64,000 nt of DNA from Amyloporia xantha (GCA_036971615.1 JAYKKR010000039.1:62001-126000), one strand, 5' to 3'; counted from the stretch's first letter, positions 1 through 11,797 are shown. Numbers and translations are program-made. Notes: generated by a model not told the origin, from the letters alone.

Positions 1-503
1 GACAAGGCCCAATGTAGCTGCTGCGTGTACCGCTGCACGCTTTCGCCACATGGTGCAACACGTCCGCAATGACGCGACTTCCGCACGAAGCCGGTCGCAT
101 TCGCTGACGATAGAAGACGGTGGAGTGGGGCTGGGAAGGCTGTACTCCAAATGGAGCTTGCGAACAGCGGGAGTGACGTGTTGCTGAAGATGATGGGGGA
201 CCAGGGTAGGATCCACTTGGGCTGCAGGACAGAATTCTCAATCGTTAGAGGTGTCTGATCTGTTCCAATCTGTCATGAACGTACAAATTGTGTAAGGTTG
301 TCTGCATGTCGGACAAAAGTGTCGATGAGTGTAAGGCGTGATCTTTCGTACTACTTGAACGATGCACGGGTGGCAAAAGACATGGCCTAAAGAGCAAATA
401 GTAAGTGTGCTGTAGGGGTTACATTGTCGAACGGCTGATATTTACCGCAAGGAAGTGCTGCCGGGTCTTTAAGAACATCAAGACAGATAACACAAGTTGG
501 CAT
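1..503 (-). CDS. Small RING-finger protein, C-terminus beyond window edge
   Basis: Three exons fit on the minus strand: 503-446, 386-285 and 221-1, the last open to the window edge. The first 55 residues carry a C3HC4 RING: C-x2-C (CVIC), then C-G-H-x-F-C-x2-C across the first intron, then C-P-T-C. RING proteins of this layout are usually E3 ubiquitin ligases that bind an E2; that role is inferred from the domain only. Intron 1 interrupts the Gly codon of the conserved Cys-Gly-His in phase 1, exactly as in the genes at 1250 and 57550. After the RING the protein continues into a helical segment with an E-x2-R-L-R-A-E-V-A-S-L stretch, probably coiled coil, matching the layout of the neighbour at 1250. 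Splice sites are canonical. The full length and C-terminal part cannot be judged here. Confidence 0.75.
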
Positions 504-1249
504 ATCTCAACCTGACGAGAGGGAGAGGGAGAGAGGACGGATATGTGAAACGATATAGAGATCGGAAATCCTTCTCACATCGAATTTTATATGAACAAAG
601 GCATGCGGAAGCAGCAGGATGAGACGCCTCCGAAGTTTACCGCGCATGGATCGTGTCATGTTCTCCAAGACGGACAATGATGGCAACTGGGTGCGATGGG
701 CAATTCGAGAACCTCTGCGTGAGTACACAATGGACCTGCCAAGGGGCAATAACATATTGCGAGTCAGAACGGAGCATGTTGGAGCAAGTCAGGAATACGG
801 CATACGAGGAAGTATATATTGCCTGACATTTATGACTTCCGGTGTCAGCTTCACATAGCGCTCTCTGGCGGCAATGTGTGCGAAGACACGACCGCGAGTA
901 AAGTTATCGTGCATCGAGGAATTGCCTTGCGGAGGAAGTCCACATCATTGTCGGATCATAGCATCCATTTCCACTGAAACTGTTATAGCTACAGGACGAG
1001 ATTCTGTCCATTCGGCGAGAGCGATGTAGAACGAAGCGAAGGCTTGCTCCAGAGGGCATCCAGTCGAGGCCAGACGCGTGATTGTCACGCTCACGTGAGC
1101 GGCTAGGTATGTGACTAAATCGCGTCGCGCGTCGGAATTTCGACGCGAATTCCAACTTGAACCGCGATCGCTACCTCGACGCGCCCACACTATTCACAAG
1201 GACCACAGCATCTGTTAGGCTGCTGTATGAGGCGACGGAACTGGCTGTA
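504..1249. promoter_or_regulatory. Divergent intergenic region between two RING genes
   Basis: About 750 bp separates two head-to-head RING genes and must hold both promoters. Short open frames in it look like chance. I saw no clear TATA box. Confidence 0.5.
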
Positions 1250-2359
1250 ATGTCTGACATCTCGTGCGGGATCTGCTTGGATGATCTAAAGACTCCCGTT
1301 TCAACACCATGTGGTACGTGGAAGAGACTTAAGACAGATTGTAACCGCGTCACTAACCTCATAATACTTGTAGGTCATATTCACTGCGAAAAATGCCTGA
1401 TCGCCCACATGGAGGCCAATTCGGACGCGATGTCCGGATCTTGTCCCTCTTGTCGTGCCGTATTTCCCATCGGTACGTTCGTCAACCGCATCGCAAGCTA
1501 GTTGCTGATATCTATAGCAGCAACCCCTGACCTCCGGTTCGTACCTATGAAGTACCATAAATTCATACTGCCCAGTGTTCGACGCATATTTCTCGACTCC
1601 TCTGGCGAATCATCCAAGCAATTGAAGGCGACGGTGACACGTCTCGAAGCACGGGTGGATGCCTTGCAAATGGACAAGAAATTGCTCATGGAGCGATGCG
1701 AGTCGGCCATGGCTGCATCACACACTCACGCCGAGGGGGAGCGAGATGTGCGTCTCGAGAAAGAGAGCTTGATGAAGGAGATGCATGAACTGAAGAAGAA
1801 GTACGAGAACTTGAAGGGGAGATACAAGGAGTTGAAAACCTCGTACGTTCTGCTGCTACTTGCATCGACCTGTGTTAATGACCGGAATCATAGACGAGAA
1901 GAAAGCGGTCCGAACCAAGCTACGAAGCGTGACAGCACTCAAGCCGCACTTGACAGCTCATCGACATCATCTTCTACATTTGGGCCTGCTTACTCTCTGT
2001 TTTCCACAGAGCAAGGAGAAGACGCTAGTCGACCCATACTCCGTATTCCAAAACGGCCACGTCTACTAGGATCACCCTTCGACCCAACGGCATTCAGGAC
2101 CGTTCCAGCGGCGCGACCTGTGGTGTTCAAGAAGGGGCGTGCATCTGTATTGCTGTCTGTCGATGATCTAGGTCGCACTGCACTCAGCCGTCCTGACGAT
2201 GATGACGCTACCGCAGTGAACTCGAGTGGAGGTCCCCAGCGTTCAGGTCTACCTACTGGAGACCTGTTCTCACCTGATCGAAACAAGGACTCGAATACCA
2301 GTCGAGGCAGCATTCAATATGGGTTTTCGGACGAGATCGAAATGGAAGAAGACGAATAG
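1250..2359 (+). CDS. RING-finger protein with coiled coil
   Basis: Exons 1250-1313, 1374-1472, 1518-1842 and 1894-2359 give a protein of about 317 residues. The N-terminal RING reads CGIC, then CGHIHCEKC, then CPSC. A charged coiled coil follows (residues about 75-165, with repeats such as KLLMERCESAM and ELKKKYENLKGRYKEL). The tail is Ser/Asp-rich with a basic KRPR patch that could be a nuclear signal. The likely role is an E3 ubiquitin ligase, inferred from the RING alone. It is the divergent neighbour and probable duplicate of the gene at 1-503: same intron phases, same order of domains. I start at 1250 because the homologue starts the same distance before the first RING Cys; an in-frame upstream extension exists. 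The 51 nt intron 1843-1893 has a GTACGT donor and a TTAATGAC branch site but is a multiple of three, so it could be retained. The acceptor at 1517 is a NAGNAG site. Confidence 0.8.
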
Positions 2360-2853
2360 AACACATAACAAAAACATTGCATTCATTTTTCGGTATTCAT
2401 GACAATTGCGGCTTTACATTCGTTGACAATGCTCGACACTGCATAATTCTATACATACGTTATTGGTTTGATCACTGTCTGATTGTAGTTGGAACAAAGA
2501 CTTACCTGATGGTTCGCTCTCCTAATGTTCTCTGTCTTCGAACGACATATTGTCTCGCCTCCGCAGTTTAGTAATGACTCATCGAGCTTCACGAACGAAT
2601 ACGGGGGCAAAAGCTCATTAGGCTTAATTTTAAATTTTAATCGACATTCCTTCGTTACTTTGGTGTTTCACAACCTTGCTTACATTGCTTGTATTAGATC
2701 CATCCACAGCCTTGGGGTTTAGTAGCCGCAGAACTTCGAATTTGGTGATCAATGCCTGGCCCCGACATCGATGATGGCGCTGAAGTCCATATATAGAGCT
2801 CCGATCAATCGTTTACTGAAGACAACGAGCCCTCAAAATCGAAGCGGACACCT
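2360..2853. other. Intergenic gap, RING gene to MFS gene
   Basis: An AT-rich intergenic stretch with no supportable gene. It ends with a TATA-like site at 2789-2796. Confidence 0.5.
2789..2796 (+). promoter_or_regulatory. TATA-like box of the MFS permease gene
   Basis: The motif ATATATAG lies about 60 bp before the start codon at 2854, the usual place for a fungal TATA box with a short 5' UTR. No experimental support. Confidence 0.45.
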
Positions 2854-4720
2854 ATGGAGGCCCAAGGACTACAGCATGGCGATGCTCCGAGTTATACTTA
2901 CGAGATGACAACTGTCAATGTTGCTGCTGGGTTGCCTTCCGAGCCGTTGACGTCTGAATTCCCTAATGACTCAGAGGCTGTTTCGCCCCTTCGTAGCGAG
3001 AGAAACGTACAGGAGCTCCCACCAGTGGATGGCGGATGGAAGGCCTGGCGTTTCTGCGCTGCTGCATTCATTATCGAAGTGATGATATGGGGATTCGAGT
3101 TCAGGTAAGTGTATCGGCGCGTGTACTTGGAATGCAATAAACTGAATGCCTGTTTATCGATTCAGCTACGGAATTTTTCAAGGTAAGCTGGCTCTCGAAT
3201 CCCTTCAGCCGTAAAATTACAGAGTCGAAGGCGACTATGGATTTTGGACTACTGATCCTGATCAATGATATAGATTACTATACCTCGCACCCGCCATTCA
3301 ACAATGAGTCACCTGTGACCATCGCGGCTGTGGGTACGACTGCAATAGCCATACAGTATGGAGAGGTATGATACACGTCTCTCTAATTAGCTGGTGCTAG
3401 ATTGAGCGCGCCGATCTAGACCGTATTCCTCTCCTTGTTTTTCGAACGCTACCCGGATCTTCTTCACGCAAGCGTCTGGTTCGGCCTCGGTCTTGCCTTC
3501 GTTTCCCTGCTCTTGGCGAGCTTCGTGGATCAGGTCAGAGCGGCGTTAGTGACGTAGCAGAACTGTCTTGAGTCTGCTTCTTTAGATCTGGCAGCTCGTC
3601 ATCTTGCAAGGCGTCACCTTCGGCATCAGCGGTGGACTGCTATACTACCCTATCCTGGTCCTCCTCCCTCAATGGTTCGTTCAGCGCCGCGGCCTTGCTA
3701 CGGGTATTATCTTCTCAGGTTCTGGAATAGGCGGTCAGTACGCTGTTAAATCATGATATTGCGTGACGTTGCAACGCGCCCCGTCCACAGGCTTTGTGTT
3801 TCCTTTCGTGCTGCAAGCATTGCTGGACCGTTGGGGATGGCGATGGACTCTTCGCTTCTGTGCAATCGCGATACTGACCTTGTCAGGGGTGGCTCTGTTC
3901 GGACTGCAGCCTCGCCTTCCGGTCGCGACGTTCCAGCGCGGCCAACGGCGGCCACGTTTCATCCCTCCCCAGATGCATTTCATCAAGACTCCCTTATTCT
4001 GGGCGCTGGTGCGTAGCCATCCTCGTCTCCGTCATCCGGACACACGCGCTGACCTGCCGATGCTCGCATGGCCAGGGCACGTCGATGGCGCTACAAGCCT
4101 TATCCTATTTCTCCGTCTCGCTCTACATCGCGCCCTTCGTCAACGTCATGTCCTCGCCCCTATCCGCGTCCATCGTACTCTCGCTCTTCAACTCCTCCGG
4201 CGTCATCGGCCAGATCGTCATCGGCCACCTCTGCGACCGTCTCCCCTACGCATGGATCATGGTCGCGTGCACCCTGAGCAGCGCCGCCGCCGTTTTCTTG
4301 CTGTGGGGCTTCGCGCACACGCTCCCGCTCATCTTCACGTTCGCCGTCATATTTGGCGGCTTGGTGAGACGGACACACGCTTCTCCAGCAGTCTTGTGTA
4401 CTGACGCTGCGCTGATCTCCCAGATGGGCGGCTTTAACTCCGTCGGGCCCGTCGCTGCCGCAGACTGCGCAGGAAGCAAGCCGGAGCAGTCGAGCCTCAT
4501 CTGGGCATGCTCCTTCTTCATGAAGGGCATCGCGGTCGTGATCGGCCCCATCATCTCCGGTGTCCTGTATGACGTCGGGAAAGCTTCGGAACACCACAGT
4601 GACACTCGGTACGGATCCTACGGCTTCAGGGATGTGGAAGTCTTCGTCGGTGTGTGTGCCGTTGCCACTAGCTTGGCGAGCGTGGTTGTTGCTGCTGCGA
4701 GGCACAGGGTGCCCGCGTGA
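2854..4720 (+). CDS. MFS permease, monocarboxylate transporter (MCT/SLC16-like) type
   Basis: Eight exons (2854-3104, 3166-3182, 3274-3365, 3420-3533, 3586-3733, 3791-4008, 4076-4363, 4424-4720) join in one frame to a 474-residue protein. The N-terminal tail (about 60 residues) is polar and cytosolic. It leads into PPVDGGWKAWRF, the Asp-Gly-Gly-Trp start of helix 1 that marks the MCT family, then a SYGIFQDYY stretch. About 12 hydrophobic helices follow, in two halves separated by a basic loop (RGQRRPRF). Fungal members carry monocarboxylates, riboflavin or other small acids across the plasma membrane; the substrate cannot be told from sequence. The second exon is only 17 nt. The stop at 4718-4720 lies 123 bp from the end of the convergent VPS25 gene, so their 3' UTRs probably meet or overlap. 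Confidence 0.9.
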
Positions 4721-4842
4721 AGCACAGGGACGCCCGGGCGCAACTCGGTCAAACGTGAGCGAGTTCTGCGATCTCGAATAGGTACACTTAGAGTATGAAG
4801 TAAAGGCTACATCGGTACAAATGTCCTTGCTATACACGAGTA

Positions 4843-5658
4843 CTACTTGCCGGCATTGCCGGCCAAGAACCGCACACCTTCACCATCGGATACTGCGATG
4901 ATTTGTGCACGATTTGTCTTCGTCAGTATGCTGACAGCCCGTCGAAGAAGGGTGGGAGGTATTCCAGAAAGCGGTGATGGCACTGGAGGCTCTATGATCT
5001 CGTAAAATGTAAGAATCGTGTTAAGTTGGCCAGTGGAGATCGCCTGCGAGGGAAGGTCCTGTGAGCTACACCCAGGAAGCGAAAGACCGTTGTACTGACC
5101 CAATCGTGCAGCACTTCGGCCCATTCCTCTGGGAGACGCCAATATAGAAGGACAGCGCGTGTCTGCTTAGGCGGTTCGTATGTCGCCTTGTTCTTAGATA
5201 CCATGTCCGCTAGGAGATAGGACAGATGTGATGGAGGCAGTCGCCCTGGAGCGTGTCGGTCAAACATGAGAAACATATCAGCGAAGGGCATCACGACACA
5301 CGATTGATCCTGTCATTCCTCAGAATCTCGTCCCAATCGCTTCCCGATGTCTCAGCATCTTCCACCCGCAGGTAGAACAGCTTCCGGTGCCGCGCATAAG
5401 AGAGGATCAGCTTTGTCCAGTGCTCGGTGACCACTGCCTGGCTGGCGGGATTGGGTTGCTGTCTGCGGAGACGAGATCAGGACGAGTGCCATGCAAGTGT
5501 ATATCGTGTGACCGAGATCTGACGTGAAGAATGGCGGTTTGGAATGGATTGAAGGAAGCAGGTAGCCTGTAGAGGTGCTTCAGTGCGACTGTCGCTATGA
5601 ATAATGCTTCATACGCACCGGATGGTGTGGTACGCGCGGATGGGGGCATTGCTTGCAT
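4843..5658 (-). CDS. VPS25: ESCRT-II subunit VPS25
   Basis: Five exons (5658-5619, 5566-5524, 5462-5302, 5245-5100, 5058-4843) give 201 residues, close to the family length of about 175-200. VPS25 forms the two outer arms of the ESCRT-II Y complex, recruits ESCRT-III (VPS20) and so helps sort ubiquitinated cargo into multivesicular bodies. Hallmarks are visible. The N-terminal PPFFTQQPN motif matches the PPFFTLQPN segment that docks onto VPS22/VPS36. The first winged helix ends in LLYWRLPEEWAEVLHDW, and the second winged helix ends in AQIIAVSDGEGVRF. Two in-frame ATGs are possible (5658 and 5649), changing only three residues. Its 5' side faces a gap of about 480 bp. Single-copy housekeeping gene; identity is firm. 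Confidence 0.95.
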
Positions 5659-6142
5659 TGGCGGCAAGGGTGCACACTGGTGACTGAGCCCGCCTGTCAC
5701 GTCTTATGAGCTTGTTAACGAGGACTTTGATGTGTTGTGTACAGCGATGATAGCACGCAGGTATTTTCGCCGGAGTATGTCAGGGACAGTTTGAGGAGGA
5801 TGGCGGATGGTGGGTGTCAAGCCAGTGCTGAGTGCATCAATGGTAGTGTAAGGAAAGAAGCACAGGTGCAATTAGCCTTGCACGATCACAACACGATCAA
5901 CTTCAAGTTGATCGAGGGTATCATCAAACTGGATCAAACCACTCAAGCTTGCTTCATTTTATTACTCGCGTGTCCTAATCTCGTATGAAATGCCCCGAAG
6001 TACCCTCAATGAGCTATAATAACACAACCAGCAATGACACCAGCAATTACGAAGGAGCAAGCACCCAAGCCTAGCATGAAACTTTTGTACACCGACAAGT
6101 CGTTATTGGACTGCCTACAACACCATCACAAAACCCGGCATA
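5659..6142. other. Intergenic gap, VPS25 promoter side
   Basis: About 480 bp between the start of VPS25 and the 3' end of the next gene. An open frame at 5737-5988 lacks an ATG and was not accepted. Confidence 0.4.
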
Positions 6143-8147
6143 TCAATCCTCATCACTCTGGTCCCCAAGGAATGCCATAATACTCTGTCTAGCCGTAGAC
6201 TACTTGACATCAACACGGCGAGACACACCGGACAGAAAGAAAATCGACTCACTCGTCGTTTTGGTGCTTCGGCAGCTTCGGCATCCGAGTCGTCGTCCGC
6301 AGACTGCTCCTTTACTTCCACTTTCTTACGCGTGCGCTTCGCAGTTGGGCCCGACTCGACTGTCTTTGCAAAATTCTGCACGTCCTCTACACAGGATCAT
6401 GGACCGATTCAGTCGTCGGCGAAATAGATAGCCAGGAAGACGACATACCCAGCTCCTTGGCCAACTCTCTCTTTGCCCTGATGGTTTTCGCCTGCTCGAG
6501 GCTCATGCGGCCTGTCATGCCCAGGTCTGTAAGTATCTCCTTGAGCCGTTTGATCTGGTCCGAGGGCCTCTCGAGATCCTTGAACTCCTTCGACCAGACC
6601 TTCCGCACACCACAAGCGACTACGAAAGACTAGGTTTTCAACAACGACACTCGTCAGGGCCGATTGCATAGAACTCCATCACACCACAAAAGGCGGCTCT
6701 TACCTTCAGGCGTTTTATCGTCTCCTCATCCTTCGACAACTCCTTTGCCGGCTGTTTGACTTTCTTCTCCTTCGGTTCCTTCTTAGCTTTCTGATAATAA
6801 GTATGTCACGTTGTGAACCCACTGCGCACTGAGACGGTTAGGCTGACTCACGGTCTTCGTCTCAGAATCCTATTTGTCACGGTGAGCATGGTAAAGCAAA
6901 GTAAGAAAGGGCACAGCAGAACACAGACCTTGGCCTTTTTCTTGCGGCTCCGTTTTGGAGCCTCGTCGATCAGCACCGACATCTCCGATTCGCTCTTCTG
7001 TACGCCATCATGAGCGGATAGCTCTAAACATGTCCCTACTGTAATGACTCACATCACCACCGTTCTCGCCCTCAACTGGCGGAGATGCGTCCACTACATT
7101 AGGCTGAACAGAACCCATATCTGGGGATGCAGACTGTGTCCTTGCAACTTTGGATTCAGGTTTGTTGGTGCCCACGGACTGAGGTTTCGCTTTGGAGGAT
7201 GGTGGCCGTGCATTTGGTTTGGACGTGGAGCCACTGTCATCGTCATCGTCATTGTCTTCGCCCGTGTCCGAGACAGATTTCCTCTGGCGCTTCTTCGGCG
7301 GCTCTGCGGGCTCTGCTTCGAATTCCTGCACCAGATTATTAGTCAGGTATAACATCGTAGACACAATCTCTGCTACCTCGTCTGAGTCCACGGTCTTTTT
7401 GCTTTTCTTTTTGGGCTGAGATATGGGTTTGGCTACGGCCGGTGATGGCACACCATTCTTCTCCTCATCATCCCCCTCCTCCTCTTTCTCTTCTTCGTCG
7501 GACGACGGCACGACGGACTATGCAGCTATCAGCACCCCGTTAACACGGCCCACAAGTATACGGACAGACGTACAGCAGACCGTTTCGCCGTCGCCGCACC
7601 CTTGGTGGCTTTCTTCCTCGGCGCCTTCTCCTCCGCCTTCTTAGCCGGCGCTTTTGCCTTTTCCTTCTTCGCCTTGGGAGCAGTGGTCGTCTTGGGAGCG
7701 GTAGTCGTCTTGGGAGCAGTAGTACCCTTAGCTCTCGCGCGCGGCTTCTTGTCGCCGTCACCAGCAGGCGACTTTCGCTTCTTCACAGGCTCAGCATTCG
7801 GCTCTGCATCATGACCCTGAAGCTCAAGTTCCTCCTGCAAACGCACACTTTCCAACTCGCATCACCGTCCGAGGAGCAGAATGATGAAGTCATACCACAA
7901 CAGCCTTCGTGACAGCCTTCACCTGCGTCTTATGCTCATCCTCGTCCAGCGTACCCGCTGGCAGTGAGAGCCTCTCCTCCACCTGCTTGCGCACGAGGCG
8001 CGGTGTCAGATCCCTAACAGCGCCCGCGATCAGCGTTGCGGCCACGACGTCCGGCGCGGGAACTCACTCCAGAGTCTCGTCCTTAGCGGCCTGATGAAGG
8101 ACCTCTCTTGTTGCCTGCGCTATTGCGTCTGCGTCGACCTGCGGCAT
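6143..8147 (-). CDS. HIRIP3-like nuclear protein with DEK_C and CHZ-type histone-chaperone domains
   Basis: Eleven exons (8147-8068, 8013-7896, 7834-7574, 7517-7377, 7325-7053, 6997-6929, 6869-6852, 6790-6704, 6629-6449, 6386-6253, 6184-6143) join in frame to 467 residues. The first 66 residues form a DEK_C-like helical domain (DLTPRLVRKQVEERLSLP). A long Lys/Ala/Pro/Asp/Ser-rich disordered linker follows, with three TTAPK-type repeats and basic patches that can serve as nuclear signals. Residues about 330-410 match the HIRIP3/CHZ pattern: IKRLK, then FKDLERPSDQIKRLKEIL, then a helix MSLEQAKTIRAKRELAKEL. The end is FLGDQSDED. HIRIP3-type proteins bind H2A-H2B and act in chromatin assembly; that function is inferred from the domains. 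One exon is only 18 nt. The gene shares a 340 bp divergent promoter region with the gene at 8488. Confidence 0.82.
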
Positions 8148-8384
8148 GGCGGTGGTGGTTAGGTGTCAGAGAGCGATGGTATGAGCGCCTGGGGAAAGTC
8201 GACGACAGGACCGTGACCCGCGCGCGGTGTGCCGCGGACTGACGCGTAGTGTGTAAACGCGTTTGCGTCTGTTTGGCATCGACGCGTTGTGCACGTGATG
8301 CCATGTCAAACGCGTCGCGATCTGTCCGCGTTGGCGCGTCTGTGGCTTCGCTGATGTCAGTAGCCCCACGGGCAGATATAATGG

Positions 8385-8391
8385 TATATAA
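8385..8391 (+). promoter_or_regulatory. TATA box in divergent promoter
   Basis: TATATAA lies about 97 bp before the ATG at 8488 in the intergenic region shared with the HIRIP3-like gene. Orientation and distance suit the plus-strand gene. Confidence 0.5.
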
Positions 8392-8487
8392 CAATCTACC
8401 CGGCGGAATATCACGCTACCATTTCTCAGAGTTGCACAGCCAACACGCTGCACTGATTAACTCAACATTAACAACCATTTTCTCAAA

Positions 8488-9029
8488 ATGTCCGAGCCTT
8501 CTCAAAGCCCCATGAATAGCGCCTTCCAGGACCCGACGGCGTTCCAATTCAACCCGGACGGGACGCGGTCAGATACTACCGAGGCAGTGAGCGAGGCGCC
8601 TGGGTCGCTGGTGGAGAGGCCGGTCGACGCGGGGAAGCCGCGCGAGTACGGAGACCCAGCACCGAGCGCGCAGGCGCAAGGAGGTGCGTACATGATGATC
8701 TCTAAGAATGATTAGTCGCGGGGACGGCGAGAAGCTGACTGCAGTCCTGGATTTTGCAGGAGCTACATTCGATCCGTCGTCGCAGATGACAGCGCAGTCG
8801 CGGTGGGGTTCCCGGAGGGACGCGGACCTGGAGGAAGCGAAGAGGCTTCCGGGGGCAGAGGGGCCTGTCGGTAAGTGGCAATGATTGCTTATGAATGTAG
8901 GCGATGCTGAGACAACCTGATCGCGTACCAGTGAAAGGCAATGCATCCGCAGTGGAGGATGCTAGGCAGGACGTGGGTTTCCTTGAGGGGCAGCTGGGGA
9001 CGGTGGCGGCGCAGAGTCGGAATTATTGA
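8488..9029 (+). CDS. Small polar protein of unknown function
   Basis: Three exons (8488-8683, 8760-8870, 8932-9029) join in frame to 134 residues. I do not recognise the family. The protein is hydrophilic, rich in Ala, Gly, Pro, Asp and Glu, without signal peptide, membrane segment or Cys. It has an N-terminal FQDPTAFQFNPDG segment and a C-terminal half (SAVEDARQDVGFLEGQLGTV) that looks helical and amphipathic. All donors are strong GT(A/G)AGT or GTGCGT types. The ATG follows a short AT-rich leader and a good TATA box, so the gene is probably expressed well. It could be a small stress- or nucleic-acid-associated protein, but nothing in the sequence proves it. Confidence 0.7.
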
Positions 9030-9516
9030 TCTCACTTGACTACGGTATAAGATACTGCTGTGCCGTTATAATATCTGCCATGTGCATCAGTGATTGCCTG
9101 AATACTCACGCTGTTGTTCTCGGGGAAATCTGACCGTGTGCGACGAGAGGAAAAACAGATGATAGCTTTCATTGACATCGGACAGAAAATTATGCAGATC
9201 AACTAACAGCCAGCCCAAGAACCCAGCAGCAAATGCAATGCTTCAATACGTCTAGCACCTACTCCAATACAAATAGATAGATAGATAGATTACCTAGGTG
9301 AACAGCAAGATAAGCGAACAGTGCCAATACGGACGTGGGGAGCTCAAATACATGCACAGAGCGGTGCGCGCGGTGAGAGAACTCGGCAGTACGACAAAGA
9401 TGCCTGTGGACGCGAATGAGTACAACAGTAATGACCGATGAGTCAACCAGTGGAGACGAGACCATTTTTCGTGAGCAGCGTAAACGCGTGGCGGAAGGAA
9501 GGAAGGAAGGGGTATA
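9030..9516. other. Convergent intergenic gap with microsatellites
   Basis: Two genes end here tail to tail. It holds an (ATAG)n tract at about 9273-9289 and a (GGAA)n tract at about 9494-9510. No gene seen. Confidence 0.5.
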
Positions 9517-10511
9517 TTAGAATGCAGCCACGAAGGTAAGGGCGGAGACGCTCAGCGCGACGGCCGCATGCAGAATGTGTGCGGTAGCTTTAAGTGCGCC
9601 GGGTGCGGCATTGGCAGCGGCACCCGCGCCGGAGCTGGGCGTGGGCGAGCCGGCGCCAGCAGAACCTGTCGAGCTGCCAGGGTTGAGAGCGGAGGACATC
9701 CCCGACGGTGCGGGGCCATCCAAGGGGGTGCTCGAAGACGCCAGCGGTGGGCCCACGTCGGATGAGCCCGGTCCAGAGCTCACGGAGCTGCCGCTCGGGT
9801 CAGAGGAGCTGCTGCTCGGGTCGGTGGAGGACGAGGCGGAGCTGCTGGTGGGGAGCGAGGGGACGCTGCTCGTGGACGTTGCACCGGCCGATGCGCTCTC
9901 GCCGTACGCGGGCGCGGAGCCCGAGTCGGCCTGACCGACGAGCGCGCCGGTGCCCCATGAGACGTTCTGCCCGTTGTACTCTGTGCTTTCCGTGGGCGGG
10001 GTGACATCGCCGTTGGAGGTGGCGATGGCGAATCGCCCGGTCCAGTACGGTTGCTTCGAGTAGGGGCTGGTGAACTGGTAGAAATAGATCGCCGAGTTGG
10101 GGTTCACCTGATGGAGGAGCTATCAGATGGGATGTCATGTGGGATGTACGGCAGGACATACATCGGGACAGGGATAACTGAACGATGCGTTGTTAGGGTC
10201 TGTGCCGTCAACTGTTGCTACAGCTGAAGGGGAAACAAATGACGAGCGGGCGTCACGCCGGTCAGTATCTAGCAACGCGAACAAAGAGAATCGATAGACG
10301 CACTCTTCAAGAATTGCATCTGAAGATTATTTCCTGTCATGAGATCGATATCCATGACCTTCCACACCCCTGAGGTGTCCGCCGTCCATGCAATGTCACA
10401 GTTGGATCCCTCGTCATATATTGCGCCCGGACTGGGGGTTGTAGGAGTGGGGTCACCGCGCACGAGCGTGAGGCAAGTAGCGAGGGTAGCGAGAAAGACT
10501 GAAGCGAACAT
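9517..10511 (-). CDS. Kre9/Knh1-like Ser-rich GPI-anchored cell-wall protein
   Basis: Three exons (10511-10304, 10223-10162, 10107-9517) give 286 residues. The N-terminus is a clear signal peptide (about residues 1-19, ending LVRG). Residues 20-150 resemble the Kre9/KNH beta-sandwich module: PTPTTPSPGAIYDEGSNCDI, then W-K-V-M-D-I-D-L-M-T-G, then an NSAIYFYQFTSP segment and WTGRFAI. A Ser/Thr/Pro/Gly-rich stalk (about residues 150-260) follows, suited to O-mannosylation. The C-terminus is a hydrophobic tail preceded by small residues, fitting a GPI-attachment signal. Members sit at the plasma membrane or in the wall and are linked to beta-1,6-glucan or general wall structure; the exact role here is inferred. 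Confidence 0.85.
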
Positions 10512-11797
10512 TTTTGAATGTGAACGTCAAAAAACCGACAAGAGACCTGGAATAAAAGGAGCAAGAGGACTGAGTGTGCGGAACCAACTGGATCAGAAAA
10601 TTTGCTGGGCAGAAGAAAAGGATATGGCCCACCTGGAATAGGCACCGGAGTGCGGGAGCAAAAAGAGCGACGGGGAGGGGGAACGAGCGGATAGTCCTTG
10701 CTTGTGGGAAGAAGGGAAAGGACAGCTGGAGGATGGCCGGTTTATAGGCGTCGCGTCGACAGCAGGCGGCGTCGGTCAGCCCGCAAGAACCGACATCGAG
10801 TGCCAAGCCCACATGGGCACATGCGGTGTTCGAAATACTAGACTTGCCATATTAGGCTAATCCACCACGTCCTGCCATTCCGACGCCAGACCTCCTCAGG
10901 AACAGAACAATCCTCCGCAGATGTTTTGACCGGATTGCAACCCAACTTCGCGATATAAATAGTCACATTGCTCACATCGAAAAGCTAACATGTCGCGGTT
11001 TTAGGTTCAAAGGGACAGGCGTACGACGGGCGAACCGCAAATGTGGCTGAATTGCCGGCGCCAAGCCCGTCCGATCACTCTCCGCGCTCCGGAGGACACG
11101 GCATCTTTCCAATACCAAATATGGAGCGGTTCTCGGACACTTGGGCAGTATCTAGCATAGCAAATATTATCTTACGGCGTACTCAATTCTACATCAATAT
11201 ATTCGGTTTCAGACTCTACAGTGTCTCACTGTGTTGTGTACTACCAGATGATAGCTTCGTAGATCTGTGTGCTGAGCAATGGGAGAGTAAACATGAGTGC
11301 AAGGATGGGTGCCACAGCTGCCTCAAGGACAGGTTCTCGGACACGCCAGCTGAGATGCACAGCCCGAGCGTCGGCTGAGCTTGTAAGTCGACGCAGGTCG
11401 ACGCCTGCGCGAACATATTTCCGAGCCACGCTCGATTCACTCATTGCATCCGTTTCCCGCGACATATATCAGAAAACAAATTAGACTCGTTTGCAGGCTT
11501 GTAATTATGTATACTGTGTCTCAGCTAAGTGATATCTACACTCATCCTCCTGTGCGTATGGAATCAGTCCAACTCGCGATCGGACCGTCTTGCTTCCAAT
11601 CTCGCATTTCAAACTTTTTGAACATGCTTGCTCGCAGAGTATTGCAGCTCCTTTTACATGGGTGAGTAACACATACTTAGATATCAAAGGAATAAAACTT
11701 TGACCAAGTCGTTCCAGTTATATCGGCAGCTGTCCGAACACGGTCACCTGTCTAGTCCGAATCAATGTCTAATATTAGTACCCGTACATCCTCACTT
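10512..11797. other. Intergenic gap, wall-protein gene to RNase H2C
   Basis: About 1.3 kb upstream of the wall-protein gene. Open frames are short and overlap on both strands without splice continuity. I see no gene; promoter elements are likely but not identified. Confidence 0.4.

Noticed and set aside
5737..5988. 83-codon plus-strand open frame upstream of VPS25
   Set aside because: It starts only at GTG, has no ATG, no splice partners and lies in the VPS25 promoter region.
9575..10007. Long plus-strand frames opposite the wall-protein gene
   Set aside because: They mirror the Ser/Pro/Gly-rich coding sequence of the minus-strand gene, whose signal peptide, splice sites and GPI tail are convincing.
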